A stretch of DNA of 64,000 bases, from positions 62,001 through 126,000 of the forward strand of contig CAVQIT010000007.1 of assembly GCA_963712655.1 (NCBI GenBank). Reading direction: 5' to 3'. The position numbers and the translations under genes were made by a program. This DNA comes from Pollutimonas sp963712655 (GTDB lineage: Bacteria > Pseudomonadota > Gammaproteobacteria > Burkholderiales > Burkholderiaceae_B). Positions 26,015-34,671 of this stretch are shown here, piece after piece. Position 1 is the stretch's first letter, and each line of letters begins with the position of its first letter. The notes beneath the pieces were generated by a model that did not search any database, was not told the origin of the DNA, and saw only the letters and a program-made list of their open reading frames with translations.

Positions 26015-26283
26015 GAATTCTCTTTCGATCCACAGCCAGTGACAAGCCGGGGTCTATCCTCGATTTATTATGTAAAACGGGCAACGCGGGCATGCCGCAA
26101 ATGCTGTCCTAGATGGTCCCAAATGGCGACATTGCGATGAATCTGGAGTTTTACCATATGAGAATAAATTTTACATAAAAATACGAAAAGCATGACAAAT
26201 TTCGTGGCATGAAAAGGATGGTCCGATCACCTCGTCTCTATATGTTATGGTCGTCGTTTTGACCGAAACGCATTGAGTTTTGT

Positions 26284-27363
26284 ATGGCGGCAAGTGAAGA
26301 AGCGACAAGCAAAAACATACCGTTGATGTCCAGCGGGGAATTGGGAAAGCTCCTTGGCGATATCGCCACGCGCCAATTCAAAGGCTGGAGCGAAAAAAGC
26401 CTGGTGGTGCGTGCTTATGGCGTGCTTGGCAATCTGGCTGCGCAACGGGCCGCTTCGCAAAAAAAGCACTGGGCGAAAATTTATGGCGTGACATTGGATG
26501 CCGATGGCCCTTTGGTATTCAATGCGCCTTCGGCCCTGATGGAACACTTCGACGACGGGGATATGGTCGAAGTCGCAGGCTACCCCGTCATCAATGTTTT
26601 CCAGAACCGCATGACTGTGCAACTGGAATTGCTGTCAGCCAGCGCGGTCGAGTCAGACGAAGGACGGGATCAGCGGCGCCTGGCGGCGTCCAATCTGGCG
26701 ACGCTGCAGTCCTTGAAGCCCATACGCAATCCGTTTCCGATGTCGGATACGGTTAGTCTGACCGTGATCCATTCTTCGGCAAGCTCCGCTTTGGTCCATG
26801 AGGATTTTTTCAATGGGCTTGCCGCGCAGGCCCAGCGATGCCGCATCGAAACGGTGCCGGTGAAAATTTCCTCGGCGGATGAAATCGTCCAGGCGGTGGA
26901 AGATTGCGAGGCGGATATTCTGGTGATTATTCGCGGCGGAGGCGACACGAGCAATTTCTCAGTCTTCAACGACCGCCGTGTTCTGGATGCGATATCGGCT
27001 TTCAAGGGATATCGAGTCATGGGCATAGGCCACAGCGCGAACACAACGCTGGTCGATCTTATCGCCGATTACGCGGCGCCGGTTCCCGCGGCGGCCGGGA
27101 CGCACATACGCGACCAATTGACGGTTATCAACGACCTTGTCGGCAAGTTTGAATCGGCGCTTTATCAACAGAATGATTTACTGGCCAAGCTAAGAGAGCG
27201 CGCGGCCGCGGCCCGCGACGATGCGGAGCGAGAGATCAAGCGCCTTCGCGATAGCGTCCAGGAGCATCAGGCAAATCATAAAATCGACTCGGCCTTGCGC
27301 GGCAACAAGCTTTTGTGGCTGGCCATCGTTCTTCTATTGCTGGTGATTTTGGTCAAGTGGTAG
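26284..27363 (+). CDS. Membrane-anchored exonuclease VII large-subunit (XseA)-like protein
   Basis: This 359-residue protein has an OB-fold-like N-terminus. A catalytic-like domain resembling XseA follows: IRGGGDTSNFSVFNDRRVLDAIS (RGGG, residue ~218), then GIGHSANTTLVDLIADYAAPVPAAA (GH, ~249). A coiled coil (~290-335) and a final transmembrane helix LLWLAIVLLLLVILVKW complete it. In E. coli XseA the GH is followed by ETD; here it is SAN, so an acidic active-site residue is replaced by Asn. No xseB is adjacent. Activity is therefore doubtful and the role unknown. It is divergent from the autotransporter with a 269-base gap. Confidence 0.78.
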   Translation: MAASEEATSKNIPLMSSGELGKLLGDIATRQFKGWSEKSLVVRAYGVLGNLAAQRAASQKKHWAKIYGVTLDADGPLVFNAPSALMEHFDDGDMVEVAGYPVINVFQNRMTVQLELLSASAVESDEGRDQRRLAASNLATLQSLKPIRNPFPMSDTVSLTVIHSSASSALVHEDFFNGLAAQAQRCRIETVPVKISSADEIVQAVEDCEADILVIIRGGGDTSNFSVFNDRRVLDAISAFKGYRVMGIGHSANTTLVDLIADYAAPVPAAAGTHIRDQLTVINDLVGKFESALYQQNDLLAKLRERAAAARDDAEREIKRLRDSVQEHQANHKIDSALRGNKLLWLAIVLLLLVILVKW

Positions 27364-27425
27364 GGTAGCTTGCCCGTGTGACCTTATCCTGTCTTGATCA
27401 TGAACTTTCCCGGGAGCCGCCCATC

Positions 27426-28022
27426 ATGACGCGTTTATTTGCTTGCCTTATTGTTTTCTGCCTGGCGCTGTTGCCGGAAATTTCCAGCGCACGGGTCGAC
27501 AAGGCGCTGGCCGGGAAAATGGTCGTCACCAAGATCCAGAATGGACAGCAAACCGACGAATATGCGAAGAATGGCCAGTTGATCTATGAAGTCATCGAAC
27601 GCCAGAAAACAGCCGGAGGCAACCTTGCGATCGAAGCTGTCGAGCGCGAATGGAGGGCCGACGGCACGCCTATCCGCGATCAGACTTTCCTGGGCGGCAA
27701 AGAGATAAAAGGCAGCGAGTGGTACATGAATGGCAAGCTTAAGGAAAAACGCCTGGATCAAAGCATTCATGAACCTGAAGGCTTGCCTGGCGTCTATGTG
27801 CGGCGGTTTTCGGATCTCGGCGTTATTCAGTCCGAGGGTGTGTACCAGGATCAGTATCGCCGGGTGGGCGCGCACCGGGAATATGACGAGAAAGGCATAT
27901 TGAAGCGCGAAATCACGTACGGCCGGGACGGTCAGAAAATCGCGGCAAAGGTATTCGACGCATCCGGGGCGAAAACGGCGGGAGCGGAGTATTTTCCAGA
28001 TGGGTCGCGCAAGCTGGATTGA
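27426..28022 (+). CDS. Secreted YwqK/MORN-like repeat protein
   Basis: About 198 residues from MTRLFACLIVFCLALLPEISSARV, a clear signal peptide. ATG 27426 has GGGAG upstream. The mature part repeats short beta units of the type EYAKNGQLIYEV, EWYMNGKLKEKR, REYDEKGILKREITYGRDGQ and EYFPDGSRK, like MORN-variant repeats of the YwqK family. It is probably periplasmic. No enzymatic residues are evident. It starts 62 bases after the XseA-like gene, so the two may be co-transcribed. Confidence 0.75.
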   Translation: MTRLFACLIVFCLALLPEISSARVDKALAGKMVVTKIQNGQQTDEYAKNGQLIYEVIERQKTAGGNLAIEAVEREWRADGTPIRDQTFLGGKEIKGSEWYMNGKLKEKRLDQSIHEPEGLPGVYVRRFSDLGVIQSEGVYQDQYRRVGAHREYDEKGILKREITYGRDGQKIAAKVFDASGAKTAGAEYFPDGSRKLD

Positions 28023-28172
28023 GGGGCGATGGCGCTATCCGCGCCAAGAATTCCCAGGTGACCGCCAGCCTGGAGACTTGGCGCGAATTGATCGTCGGCA
28101 CGGACTTCGCCGCTGGGGCTTGAGCCGGCGCAAATCACCGGTCAAACCTCATTGCGCATGTCCTGTTCGCGG

Positions 28173-29531
28173 CTATTGCTCGACCGGCGTGCGCAGCGTA
28201 ACGAATTCTTCGGCCGCCGTGGGATGGATGCCTATGGTTTCGTCGAATACACGCTTGGTGGCGCCGGCTTTCAGCGCCACGGCGATACCCTGGATGATTT
28301 CGCCCGCATCCGGTCCCACCATGTGGCAGCCCAATACCCGGTCGGTATCGGCGTCCACGACCAGTTTCATCAAGGTTCGCTCTTGCGATTCGGTCAAGGT
28401 CAGCTTCATGGGGCGGAAGCGGCTTTCGAAACGCGTCACGCGGTGTCCCGCCTTGATCGCGGCTTCGGTGGTCAAGCCCACGGTGCCGATATTGGGCATG
28501 CTGAATACCGCGGTGGGTATCAGGCTGTAGTCGACCTTGCGGTATTCCTGTGGACGGAACAGGCGGCGTGCCACGGCCATGCCTTCTGCCAGCGCCACCG
28601 GCGTCAGTGGCACGCGTCCGATGATGTCGCCGATCGCCAGGATAGACGGTTCGCTGCTGCGGTAATCGTCGTCGACCTTGATGAAGCCCTGTTCGTTGAG
28701 TGCGACGTTGACATTTTCCAGGCCCAGATTGTCCAGCATTGGACGGCGGCCGGTGGCATAGAACACGCAGTCGGTGTGGATGACTTCGCCATTGCGCAAT
28801 GTGGCGGTCAGCGTGCCGTCGGCCTGTTTGTCGATGCGGGCCACGTCGGCGTTGAAGCGCAGATCGATGCCTTTCTTGACCAGTTCATCGCGCAAATGCT
28901 CGCGCACGCTGCCGTCGAAGCCGCGCAGGAACAGTTCGCCCCGATAGACCTGTACGGTTTGAGCGCCCAGGCCATTGAAAATGGACGCGAACTCTACCGC
29001 GATATAGCCGCCGCCCACCACCAGCACGCGGCGCGGCAGCGCTTCCAGGAAAAAGGCGTCGTTCGAGGTAATGGCGTGTTCTTTGCCGGGAATGTCGGCC
29101 ACCTGGGGCCAGCCGCCGGTGGCGACCAGAATATGGGCGGCGGTGTGGCGCTGTCCGTTTACTTCGACTGTGTGGGGATCCAGCAGGCGGGCATGGCCTT
29201 CGTGCAGCGCTACGCCGCTATTGACCAGCAGATTCCGGTAGATATCGTTAAGGCGCAGGATTTCACGGTTCTTGTTGGCTATCAGGGTGGACCAGTCGAA
29301 GGCGGGATGGCCCGGGGTCCAGCCGAAGCCGGCCGATTGCTCGAAGTCTTCGCGGAAATGCGCGCCGTACACCAGCAGTTTCTTGGGTACGCAACCTACG
29401 TTGACGCAAGTGCCGCCCAGATAGCGGCTTTCGGCTATGGCCACGCGAGCGCCGAAGCCGGCGGCGAATCGGGCGGCGCGCACGCCACCCGATCCGGCGC
29501 CAATAACGAATAGATCAAAATCGAAAGTCAT
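28173..29531 (-). CDS. gor: Glutathione-disulfide reductase
   Basis: This 452-residue flavoprotein has the FAD motif FVIGAGSGGVRAARFAAGFG, the redox pair GGTCVNVGCVPKK, the NAD(P) motif VVGGGYIAVEFASIFNGLG followed by basic residues that fit NADPH, ATGRRPML, ILAIGD, and the C-terminal HPTAAEEFVTL with the catalytic His. The length and all motifs match glutathione reductase, which keeps glutathione reduced in the cytoplasm. It is convergent with the YwqK-like gene. The alternatives (trypanothione or mycothione reductase) are unlikely in this group. Confidence 0.95.
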   Translation of the reverse strand: MTFDFDLFVIGAGSGGVRAARFAAGFGARVAIAESRYLGGTCVNVGCVPKKLLVYGAHFREDFEQSAGFGWTPGHPAFDWSTLIANKNREILRLNDIYRNLLVNSGVALHEGHARLLDPHTVEVNGQRHTAAHILVATGGWPQVADIPGKEHAITSNDAFFLEALPRRVLVVGGGYIAVEFASIFNGLGAQTVQVYRGELFLRGFDGSVREHLRDELVKKGIDLRFNADVARIDKQADGTLTATLRNGEVIHTDCVFYATGRRPMLDNLGLENVNVALNEQGFIKVDDDYRSSEPSILAIGDIIGRVPLTPVALAEGMAVARRLFRPQEYRKVDYSLIPTAVFSMPNIGTVGLTTEAAIKAGHRVTRFESRFRPMKLTLTESQERTLMKLVVDADTDRVLGCHMVGPDAGEIIQGIAVALKAGATKRVFDETIGIHPTAAEEFVTLRTPVEQ

Positions 29532-29720
29532 AATGGCCTTTTGTGCAACTGCGGATTACCGCATTCATAGTTTGGAAAGGTGTATTAAACCGCTATCCGG
29601 CTGCCTTGGCATGTCGGGGCGTTGGCTGGATATTACCGGGAGTTGATCGATGCAAGGGGCCAGGCCTGAAAGTTGCTGACTGGAAAGTCCCAGTATCAAT
29701 ACAATCAGCAAGGAGAGAGC

Positions 29721-30287
29721 ATGAATTTCCGTACCGCAATATTAAGCGCCGTGGCCTGCGGCTCATGGGCATTGTCCGCAGGGGTTATGGCCCAAACCAC
29801 TCCGGCCGCCCCGGCCCCCACGCAACCGGCAGGCAGCAGTCAGCTTGCCGGCGGCGATAAAGACTTTCTGGAGCACGCGGCGCAGGCCGGCCATGCCGAG
29901 ATCGAAGGCAGCAAGCTTGCCCAGAGCCATTCTAAAAACGCTGACGTGAAAGCGTTTGCCGATCAAATGGTCAAGGACCATACCAAAGTGGGCGCGGAGT
30001 TGGATGAGTTGGCCAAGAGCAAAGGCTACACACCGCCATCGGATCCTTCGCTGATGCAAAAGGCTACGCTCAAGACCTTGGATATGAGAGACGATAGCTT
30101 CGATGAAAAGTATGCCAATCAGATCGGGGTATCGGCTCATGAGGATGCCGTAAATCTATTTCAAAAAGCATCGGTCGAAGCCAAAGACCAGGATATCAAG
30201 GCTTTTGCCGCCAAGAATTTACCCGCTTTGCAACACCATTTGGAAATGGCCAAGGGTTTACAGCAAAAGGTGAGTCCCAAGAAGTAG
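29721..30287 (+). CDS. DUF4142 periplasmic protein
   Basis: About 188 residues from MNFRTAILSAVACGSWALSAGVMAQTTP, a signal peptide cleaved near AQ. AAGGAG lies just upstream of ATG 29721. The mature part is helical: FLEHAAQAGHAEIEGSKLAQSHSKNADVKAFADQMVKDHTKVGAELDELAKSKG and LPALQHHLEMAKGL, the ferritin-like DUF4142 pattern. Relatives are often linked to envelope stress or desiccation, but no activity is established. It stands alone, divergent from gor. Confidence 0.88.
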   Translation: MNFRTAILSAVACGSWALSAGVMAQTTPAAPAPTQPAGSSQLAGGDKDFLEHAAQAGHAEIEGSKLAQSHSKNADVKAFADQMVKDHTKVGAELDELAKSKGYTPPSDPSLMQKATLKTLDMRDDSFDEKYANQIGVSAHEDAVNLFQKASVEAKDQDIKAFAAKNLPALQHHLEMAKGLQQKVSPKK

Positions 30288-30387
30288 CGCTCTTGGGTGA
30301 CTTGAGTGCCAACCAACCAGTGCCGGCATGGGGAGTAAGGGTGCCTCTTTCGAAAATGCATAAGCCATCAGGGCATGGGAGGCGGGA

Positions 30388-30876
30388 ATGAGCAAGGTCG
30401 AGACGGCGGCGCGTTATATGCATGAGCAGGGACTTGTTCTCGTCACCGCCGAATCGTGTACTGCCGGCTTGATTGCCGCGACATTGGCCGATATTCCGGG
30501 GGCGGGTGAACTCCTGGACTGCGCATTTGTCGTTTACTCCCCATCGGCCAAAATGAAGTGTCTGCATGTATGCGGAAAGACTATCGAGACGTATGGCTTG
30601 ACCAGCGAAGAGGTCTCACGGGAAATGGCGTTGGGCGCGCTGGATCAGGGTGATCGCGCGAATGTCGCGATTTCCAATACCGGCGTCACTGATTTCCTGG
30701 AAGGCGGGCCGCCCGCCGGCACGCAGTGCTTTGCCTGGGCATTTAAACAGGCCGATGCGCCGCCGCTGGTGTTTTCGGAAACCCGGCAGTTCTTGGGCGA
30801 ACGTAACGAAATACGCCAGGCCAGTGCGGAGTTCGCGCTGGCGCGCCTGCTTGATCTGCATCCGCAATGGCGTTGA
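30388..30876 (+). CDS. pncC: CinA C-terminal-domain amidase (nicotinamide-nucleotide amidohydrolase type)
   Basis: This 162-residue protein is only the CinA C-terminal domain: GLVLVTAESCTAGLIAATLADIPGAG, then VVYSPSAKMKCL, then VAISNTGVTDFLEGGPPAGTQCFAWAF. The E-S-C-T-(A/G)-G motif contains the catalytic Ser. Single-domain relatives deamidate NMN to NaMN, recycling pyridine nucleotides. The usual tyrosine and GPGG motifs are altered (NTGVTDFLEGGPP), so substrate use may differ. It lies about 100 bases after DUF4142 on the same strand. Confidence 0.8.
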   Translation: MSKVETAARYMHEQGLVLVTAESCTAGLIAATLADIPGAGELLDCAFVVYSPSAKMKCLHVCGKTIETYGLTSEEVSREMALGALDQGDRANVAISNTGVTDFLEGGPPAGTQCFAWAFKQADAPPLVFSETRQFLGERNEIRQASAEFALARLLDLHPQWR

Positions 30877-30998
30877 GTTGCGGGTAATCTTGTTATTTAT
30901 TGGATCGTGGCGAACGCTGCGTTTCCTTACTCGGTGTAAGGTGCGAAGGTGATCTTGATCCGGCGCTTTGGCCTCGGTGCAGATGCGGCTTTTGCACC

Positions 30999-31047
30999 TT
31001 TCCTTGACATGGCATAAGCTATCTAGGTAAGTTGCCATGTCAGGAAA
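30999..31047. repeat. Inverted repeat upstream of the phosphatase gene
   Basis: TTTCCTTGACATGGC (30999-31013) is mirrored by GCCATGTCAGGAAA (31034-31047) with one bulged base and a 20-base loop. It lies just before the phosphatase start. It could be an operator or an RNA hairpin covering the ribosome-binding region. No T-run follows. Confidence 0.45.
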
Positions 31048-31064
31048 AATCATCGGGCACATGT

Positions 31065-31751
31065 ATGACAAGTGGCAGTTCAAGGGTAGCGCGATTCGCG
31101 GTCAATGCAACAGGGCGCGACTTTGCTGTGGGAGACATTCATGGTGGCTTCAGCAGTCTTGAGTCCGCACTAAGGAAGCTACAGTTTTCACCAGAAGCCG
31201 ATCGGCTTTTTTCAGTGGGCGATCTGGTGGACCGCGGTCCGGAATCCCATCGTGTACTCGATTGGCTGGATCGCCCTTGGTTTCATGCAATTTGCGGCAA
31301 CCACGACCTGATGACATGGCGCAGGGCCGGCGGCGATCCCATACCGGACATCGATCACGCCGCGCACGGCGGGCAATGGCTGGATAGCTGTGACAGCGCA
31401 TTGCAAGCACGCATTGCCTTGCGTCTGCGGGATTTGCCATTAGCCATCGAGGTGGAAACCCCGCAAGGCATAGTCGGCCTGGTGCATGCCGACTTTCCGT
31501 ATGACGATTGGCAGGCGATACATGGGGACCGGTTCAGCGCCGAAGACGAGGAAACGTGTTTATGGTCAATTAGCCGATACCACACAAAGTACAAGCAGCC
31601 GGTTCGCAACGTCCTGGCGGTCGTTCACGGCCATATGACACTGCCGAAGATGGCGCAGTTGGGCAATGTGTACTACATCGACACCGGCGGCTGGCGCAAA
31701 GGAGGGATATTTACGTTGCTGGATTTGCATACCCTCAAGATTGCCCGTTGA
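31065..31751 (+). CDS. PP2A-like metallophosphatase (PrpA/PrpB, ApaH-like)
   Basis: About 228 residues. The metal-site motifs are in order: FAVGDIHGGFSSLESALRKL, SVGDLVDRGPESHRVLDWL, AICGNHDLM, GLVHADFPYDDW and AVVHGHMTL. This is the bacterial serine/threonine protein phosphatase or diadenosine tetraphosphatase-like pattern with two metal ions. The length suits PrpA/PrpB. Protein versus nucleotide substrate cannot be decided by eye. ATG 31065 is chosen; an upstream TTG is possible. Confidence 0.85.
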   Translation: MTSGSSRVARFAVNATGRDFAVGDIHGGFSSLESALRKLQFSPEADRLFSVGDLVDRGPESHRVLDWLDRPWFHAICGNHDLMTWRRAGGDPIPDIDHAAHGGQWLDSCDSALQARIALRLRDLPLAIEVETPQGIVGLVHADFPYDDWQAIHGDRFSAEDEETCLWSISRYHTKYKQPVRNVLAVVHGHMTLPKMAQLGNVYYIDTGGWRKGGIFTLLDLHTLKIAR

Positions 31752-31804
31752 CGGGTGGTGCGCCATGTGGGCCGCGTGATTTCCACCGCCAAGGTAGGGC
31801 GTAC

Positions 31805-32557
31805 CTACCGCGCCCGCATAGCCCGATTGGCGGACAGTGACCGCGCCAGCTCTGTCCCGGCGGCTATCAGTGGCTTCAGATTTTGATTCAGGACATCGTA
31901 GTTCAAGCGTTCGGCTTGACCAGAGACACATAGCGCGCCAAAGAGCTCTCGGCTCGCCCGAAACACCGGTATCGCGATGCTGGACATGTTGGGATCGCGT
32001 TCACCCATCGATATATAGAAGCCCGTGCGGCGAATCTGATCGTAGATTTTTCCTTGTTGCCCGGAGAATGCCAGCAACACCCTGCCGGAAGCGCCCCTAT
32101 CGAGAGGGAGCCTCTCGCCGACGCGCACGTGAACGCGCGCCATGCTGAGCCGGTCGACTCGCGCCACGCAGCTTCGCCAGTTTCCCTCGCGGACAAAGAA
32201 CGCCGCCGTTTCGCCCGTTACGCCATGCAGCCGCCGCAGCAGGGCGTCGATAACGTTATTCACGTCGAAGGACGTCTGATATCGCAGCCCCAGCCAGCCG
32301 GCCGCCGGGCCAAGACGCCAGCGGCCATCTTCGGTTTGGGCCAGGTAGCCGGCACTGGCCAGCGTGCGGGCAGTGCGCAATACCGTGGACTTGCCCATGC
32401 CCAGGCGGCGGCTTAGCTCGGACAAGGACACAGTCTGCTCGTCGACATGGAAGGCGTCGAGAACGGCCAGAGCCCGCGTCACGGCGTGAACCGTTACTCG
32501 CGATCGATTCGGTGCCGTCGATGGGGCGGGAGGGGGTGATTGAAAGGAGGCTGTCAT
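31805..32557 (-). CDS. IclR-family transcriptional regulator
   Basis: This 250-residue protein has an N-terminal winged helix (ALAVLDAFHVDEQTVSLSELSRRLGMGKSTVLRTARTLASAGYLAQTEDGRWRLGP) and a C-terminal IclR effector domain (LPLDRGASGRVLLAFS; ERDPNMSSIAIPVFRASRELFGALCVSGQ). It is divergent from the catabolic operon starting at 32729, so it very likely controls that operon in response to a carboxylic acid. A near-perfect palindrome lies 7 bases upstream of its start codon, which suggests autoregulation. Confidence 0.9.
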   Translation of the reverse strand: MTASFQSPPPAPSTAPNRSRVTVHAVTRALAVLDAFHVDEQTVSLSELSRRLGMGKSTVLRTARTLASAGYLAQTEDGRWRLGPAAGWLGLRYQTSFDVNNVIDALLRRLHGVTGETAAFFVREGNWRSCVARVDRLSMARVHVRVGERLPLDRGASGRVLLAFSGQQGKIYDQIRRTGFYISMGERDPNMSSIAIPVFRASRELFGALCVSGQAERLNYDVLNQNLKPLIAAGTELARSLSANRAMRAR

Positions 32558-32563
32558 AAGGTC

Positions 32564-32580
32564 GTTCCGCAGTGCGCAAC
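32564..32580. promoter_or_regulatory. Candidate IclR operator
   Basis: GTTCCGCA-G-TGCGCAAC is an 8+1+8 palindrome with one mismatch. IclR-family regulators bind palindromes of about this size. It lies between the divergent IclR gene and the lyase operon, next to the regulator's own start, where bound protein would block it. Confidence 0.5.
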
Positions 32581-32728
32581 TCCATTGTACGAGGTGGCCT
32601 GGCCCGGCACAATGCGTTCATGACGGTCGTGGCAACGCGAGAATGTCGACCGCCATAGACATACACCGTTCGCCGATGGCGGCCAGTGCCACGCGTGCCG
32701 CCTTTTTTATTTTTGATTCGAGACAACC

Positions 32729-33655
32729 ATGCTTATTGATTCGCCCAGTAATACGGCTACCACGCTTACCCCAGGGGCTCGCCTGCGCGCCGCTCTGGAA
32801 GCCAATCGCCCCTTGCCCATTGTGGGAGCCATCAACGCATACAGCGCTATTCTGGCCCAGCGCGCCGGGCATCAGGCCATCTATATTGCAGGCGGCGGCC
32901 TGGCCACTCATTCGTATGGGCTGCCCGATCTTGCGCTGACCACGATGACCGATGTGCTGGCCGATGTGCGTCGCATTACCGACGCGTGCGATCTGCCGCT
33001 GATGGTGGATATCGATACCGGATTCGGCGCCATGTTCAATATTGCACGGCTGGTGAAGTCGCTGATCAAGGACGGCGCCGCGGCCATGCATATCGAAGAC
33101 CAGGTAACCCAGAAGCGTTGCGGACACCGCCCTAACAAGGGTTTGGTCAGCACGCGAGAGATGGTCGACCGTGTGAAGGCATGTGTGGATGCGCGCAGCG
33201 ATTCTTCCTTTTTTATCGTGGCGCGTACCGACGCTCTGGCGACAGAGGGTTTGCAAGCCAGCATCGACCGCGCATGCGCGTATGTCGAGGCTGGCGCCGA
33301 CATGATCTTCGCCGAGGCGTGTACCGAATTGGCGCAGTATCGGGCTTTTGGGAAAGCATTGAATCGGCCGCATGCACTGCTGGCGAACGTCACCGAGTTT
33401 TCGTTGACGCCGAATTTTTCACAAAGCGAGCTGGCCGATGCCGGGGTTTCGGCCGCGCTTTACCCCTTGTCGGCGGCGCGTGCGATGGCGCACGCCGCCA
33501 CGCGCGTGTACGAGGCGATTTTGCGCGACAAGAGTCAGAAAAACGTGCTGGACATCATGCAAACCCGCGACGAGTTATACGAGGCCTTGAACTACAGGGC
33601 GTATGAAGCCAGGTACGACGAGTTGTTCGCGAATAACGCTACCGCGCGGCAATAA
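32729..33655 (+). CDS. prpB: Isocitrate lyase/PEP mutase family lyase (methylisocitrate lyase-like)
   Basis: This 308-residue protein has the family core VGAINAYSAILAQRAGHQAIYIAGGGLATHSYGLPD, PLMVDIDTGFGAMFNIARLVKSLIKDGAAAMHIEDQVTQKRCGHRPNK and FIVARTDALATEGLQASIDRACAYVEAGADMIFAEA. KRCGH is the catalytic loop and contains the active-site Cys typical of 2-methylisocitrate lyase. No prpC or prpD is adjacent. The partners are a Bug receptor, an amidohydrolase and an Ldh-type dehydrogenase, so it may instead cleave a related malate derivative, such as dimethylmalate. The symbol refers to the family; true PrpB function is uncertain. Confidence 0.75.
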   Translation: MLIDSPSNTATTLTPGARLRAALEANRPLPIVGAINAYSAILAQRAGHQAIYIAGGGLATHSYGLPDLALTTMTDVLADVRRITDACDLPLMVDIDTGFGAMFNIARLVKSLIKDGAAAMHIEDQVTQKRCGHRPNKGLVSTREMVDRVKACVDARSDSSFFIVARTDALATEGLQASIDRACAYVEAGADMIFAEACTELAQYRAFGKALNRPHALLANVTEFSLTPNFSQSELADAGVSAALYPLSAARAMAHAATRVYEAILRDKSQKNVLDIMQTRDELYEALNYRAYEARYDELFANNATARQ

Positions 33656-33676
33656 CGCTTCTACAAGGAAATCAGT

Positions 33677-34654
33677 ATGAAACTTACCATTCGTTTCGCC
33701 CAGCTTGCGGGTATTGCTGCAGCACTGGCTGTTTCCCTGTGCGGGTCCGTTGCTTTGGCACAGCCCGATTCGCAGCATCCGCTGCGCATGATTGTGCCAT
33801 TCTCCGCGGGCAGCTATACCGACAATGTCGCGCGCATGATTGCTCCGGAAATGAGTAAACGGTTGGCAACGAACATCATCATCGAGAATCGCCCCGGGGC
33901 TAACGGCATAATTGGCGCCAACTACGTAGCCAAGGCCGCACCGGACGGCAATACGATTCTGGTGGGCGGAGCCAGCGTCAATTCCATCAACCCTGGATTG
34001 CTTAAATCGCTACCCTATCATCCCGTCAACGATCTGCTGCCGGTGGCGCGCATAGGGATTTTGCCATTCTTGCTTGTGGTGCATCCGAGCGTACCCGCCA
34101 AGACATTGCAAGAACTCATCGACTACGCCAAGAAAAACCCGGGGGAACTGGCATATGCCACTCCCAACGCCGCCACGCTGGTCGGCATGGAGACCTTCAA
34201 GCGTACAGCGGGGCTGGACATTCTGAGCGTGCCTTATAAGTCCAGTCCGCAGGCAATGACCGATCTGGCCGGCAATCAAGTACAGGTACTGATAGCCGAC
34301 ATGGCCACGGCCAAGCCGCAGATCGATGCCGGCAAGGCACGTCTGCTTGCTGTCACCATGGACAAGCGTTCGCCTTTATTGCCGGATGTTGGAACAATGA
34401 GCGAGTCGGTCAAAGGCTTTAACTTATCGGCCTGGACCGGACTTCTGGCTCCCGCGGGCACGCCGCCCGAGGTGGCCCAGCGCATTTCAGACGCCTTGAT
34501 GCAGGCGCTGGCAACCCCTGGCCTGCGTAAGCAACTCAGTGGCATCGGGTTCGATATCCAGCCATTGGCGCCCAGCGAGTTCGGCCCTTATCTGCGGGCC
34601 GAAATTGCCGAATACAAGCAACTGATTCATGATGCTGGCATTGAGCTGCAGTAA
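33677..34654 (+). CDS. Bug/TctC-family periplasmic solute receptor
   Basis: This 325-residue protein has a signal peptide (MKLTIRFAQLAGIAAALAVSLCGSVALAQ). The mature protein shows the tripartite tricarboxylate receptor pattern: LRMIVPFSAGSYTDNVARMIAPEM, IIENRPGANGIIGANYVAKAAPDGNTIL and LSVPYKSSPQAMTDLAGNQVQV. The family binds carboxylic acids in the periplasm. No TctA/TctB membrane genes are present in the window. It lies in the IclR-controlled operon, 21 bases after the lyase gene, and probably recognises the operon's substrate. Confidence 0.92.
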   Translation: MKLTIRFAQLAGIAAALAVSLCGSVALAQPDSQHPLRMIVPFSAGSYTDNVARMIAPEMSKRLATNIIIENRPGANGIIGANYVAKAAPDGNTILVGGASVNSINPGLLKSLPYHPVNDLLPVARIGILPFLLVVHPSVPAKTLQELIDYAKKNPGELAYATPNAATLVGMETFKRTAGLDILSVPYKSSPQAMTDLAGNQVQVLIADMATAKPQIDAGKARLLAVTMDKRSPLLPDVGTMSESVKGFNLSAWTGLLAPAGTPPEVAQRISDALMQALATPGLRKQLSGIGFDIQPLAPSEFGPYLRAEIAEYKQLIHDAGIELQ

Positions 34655-34671
34655 CCGAACGGAGAGCAGCG

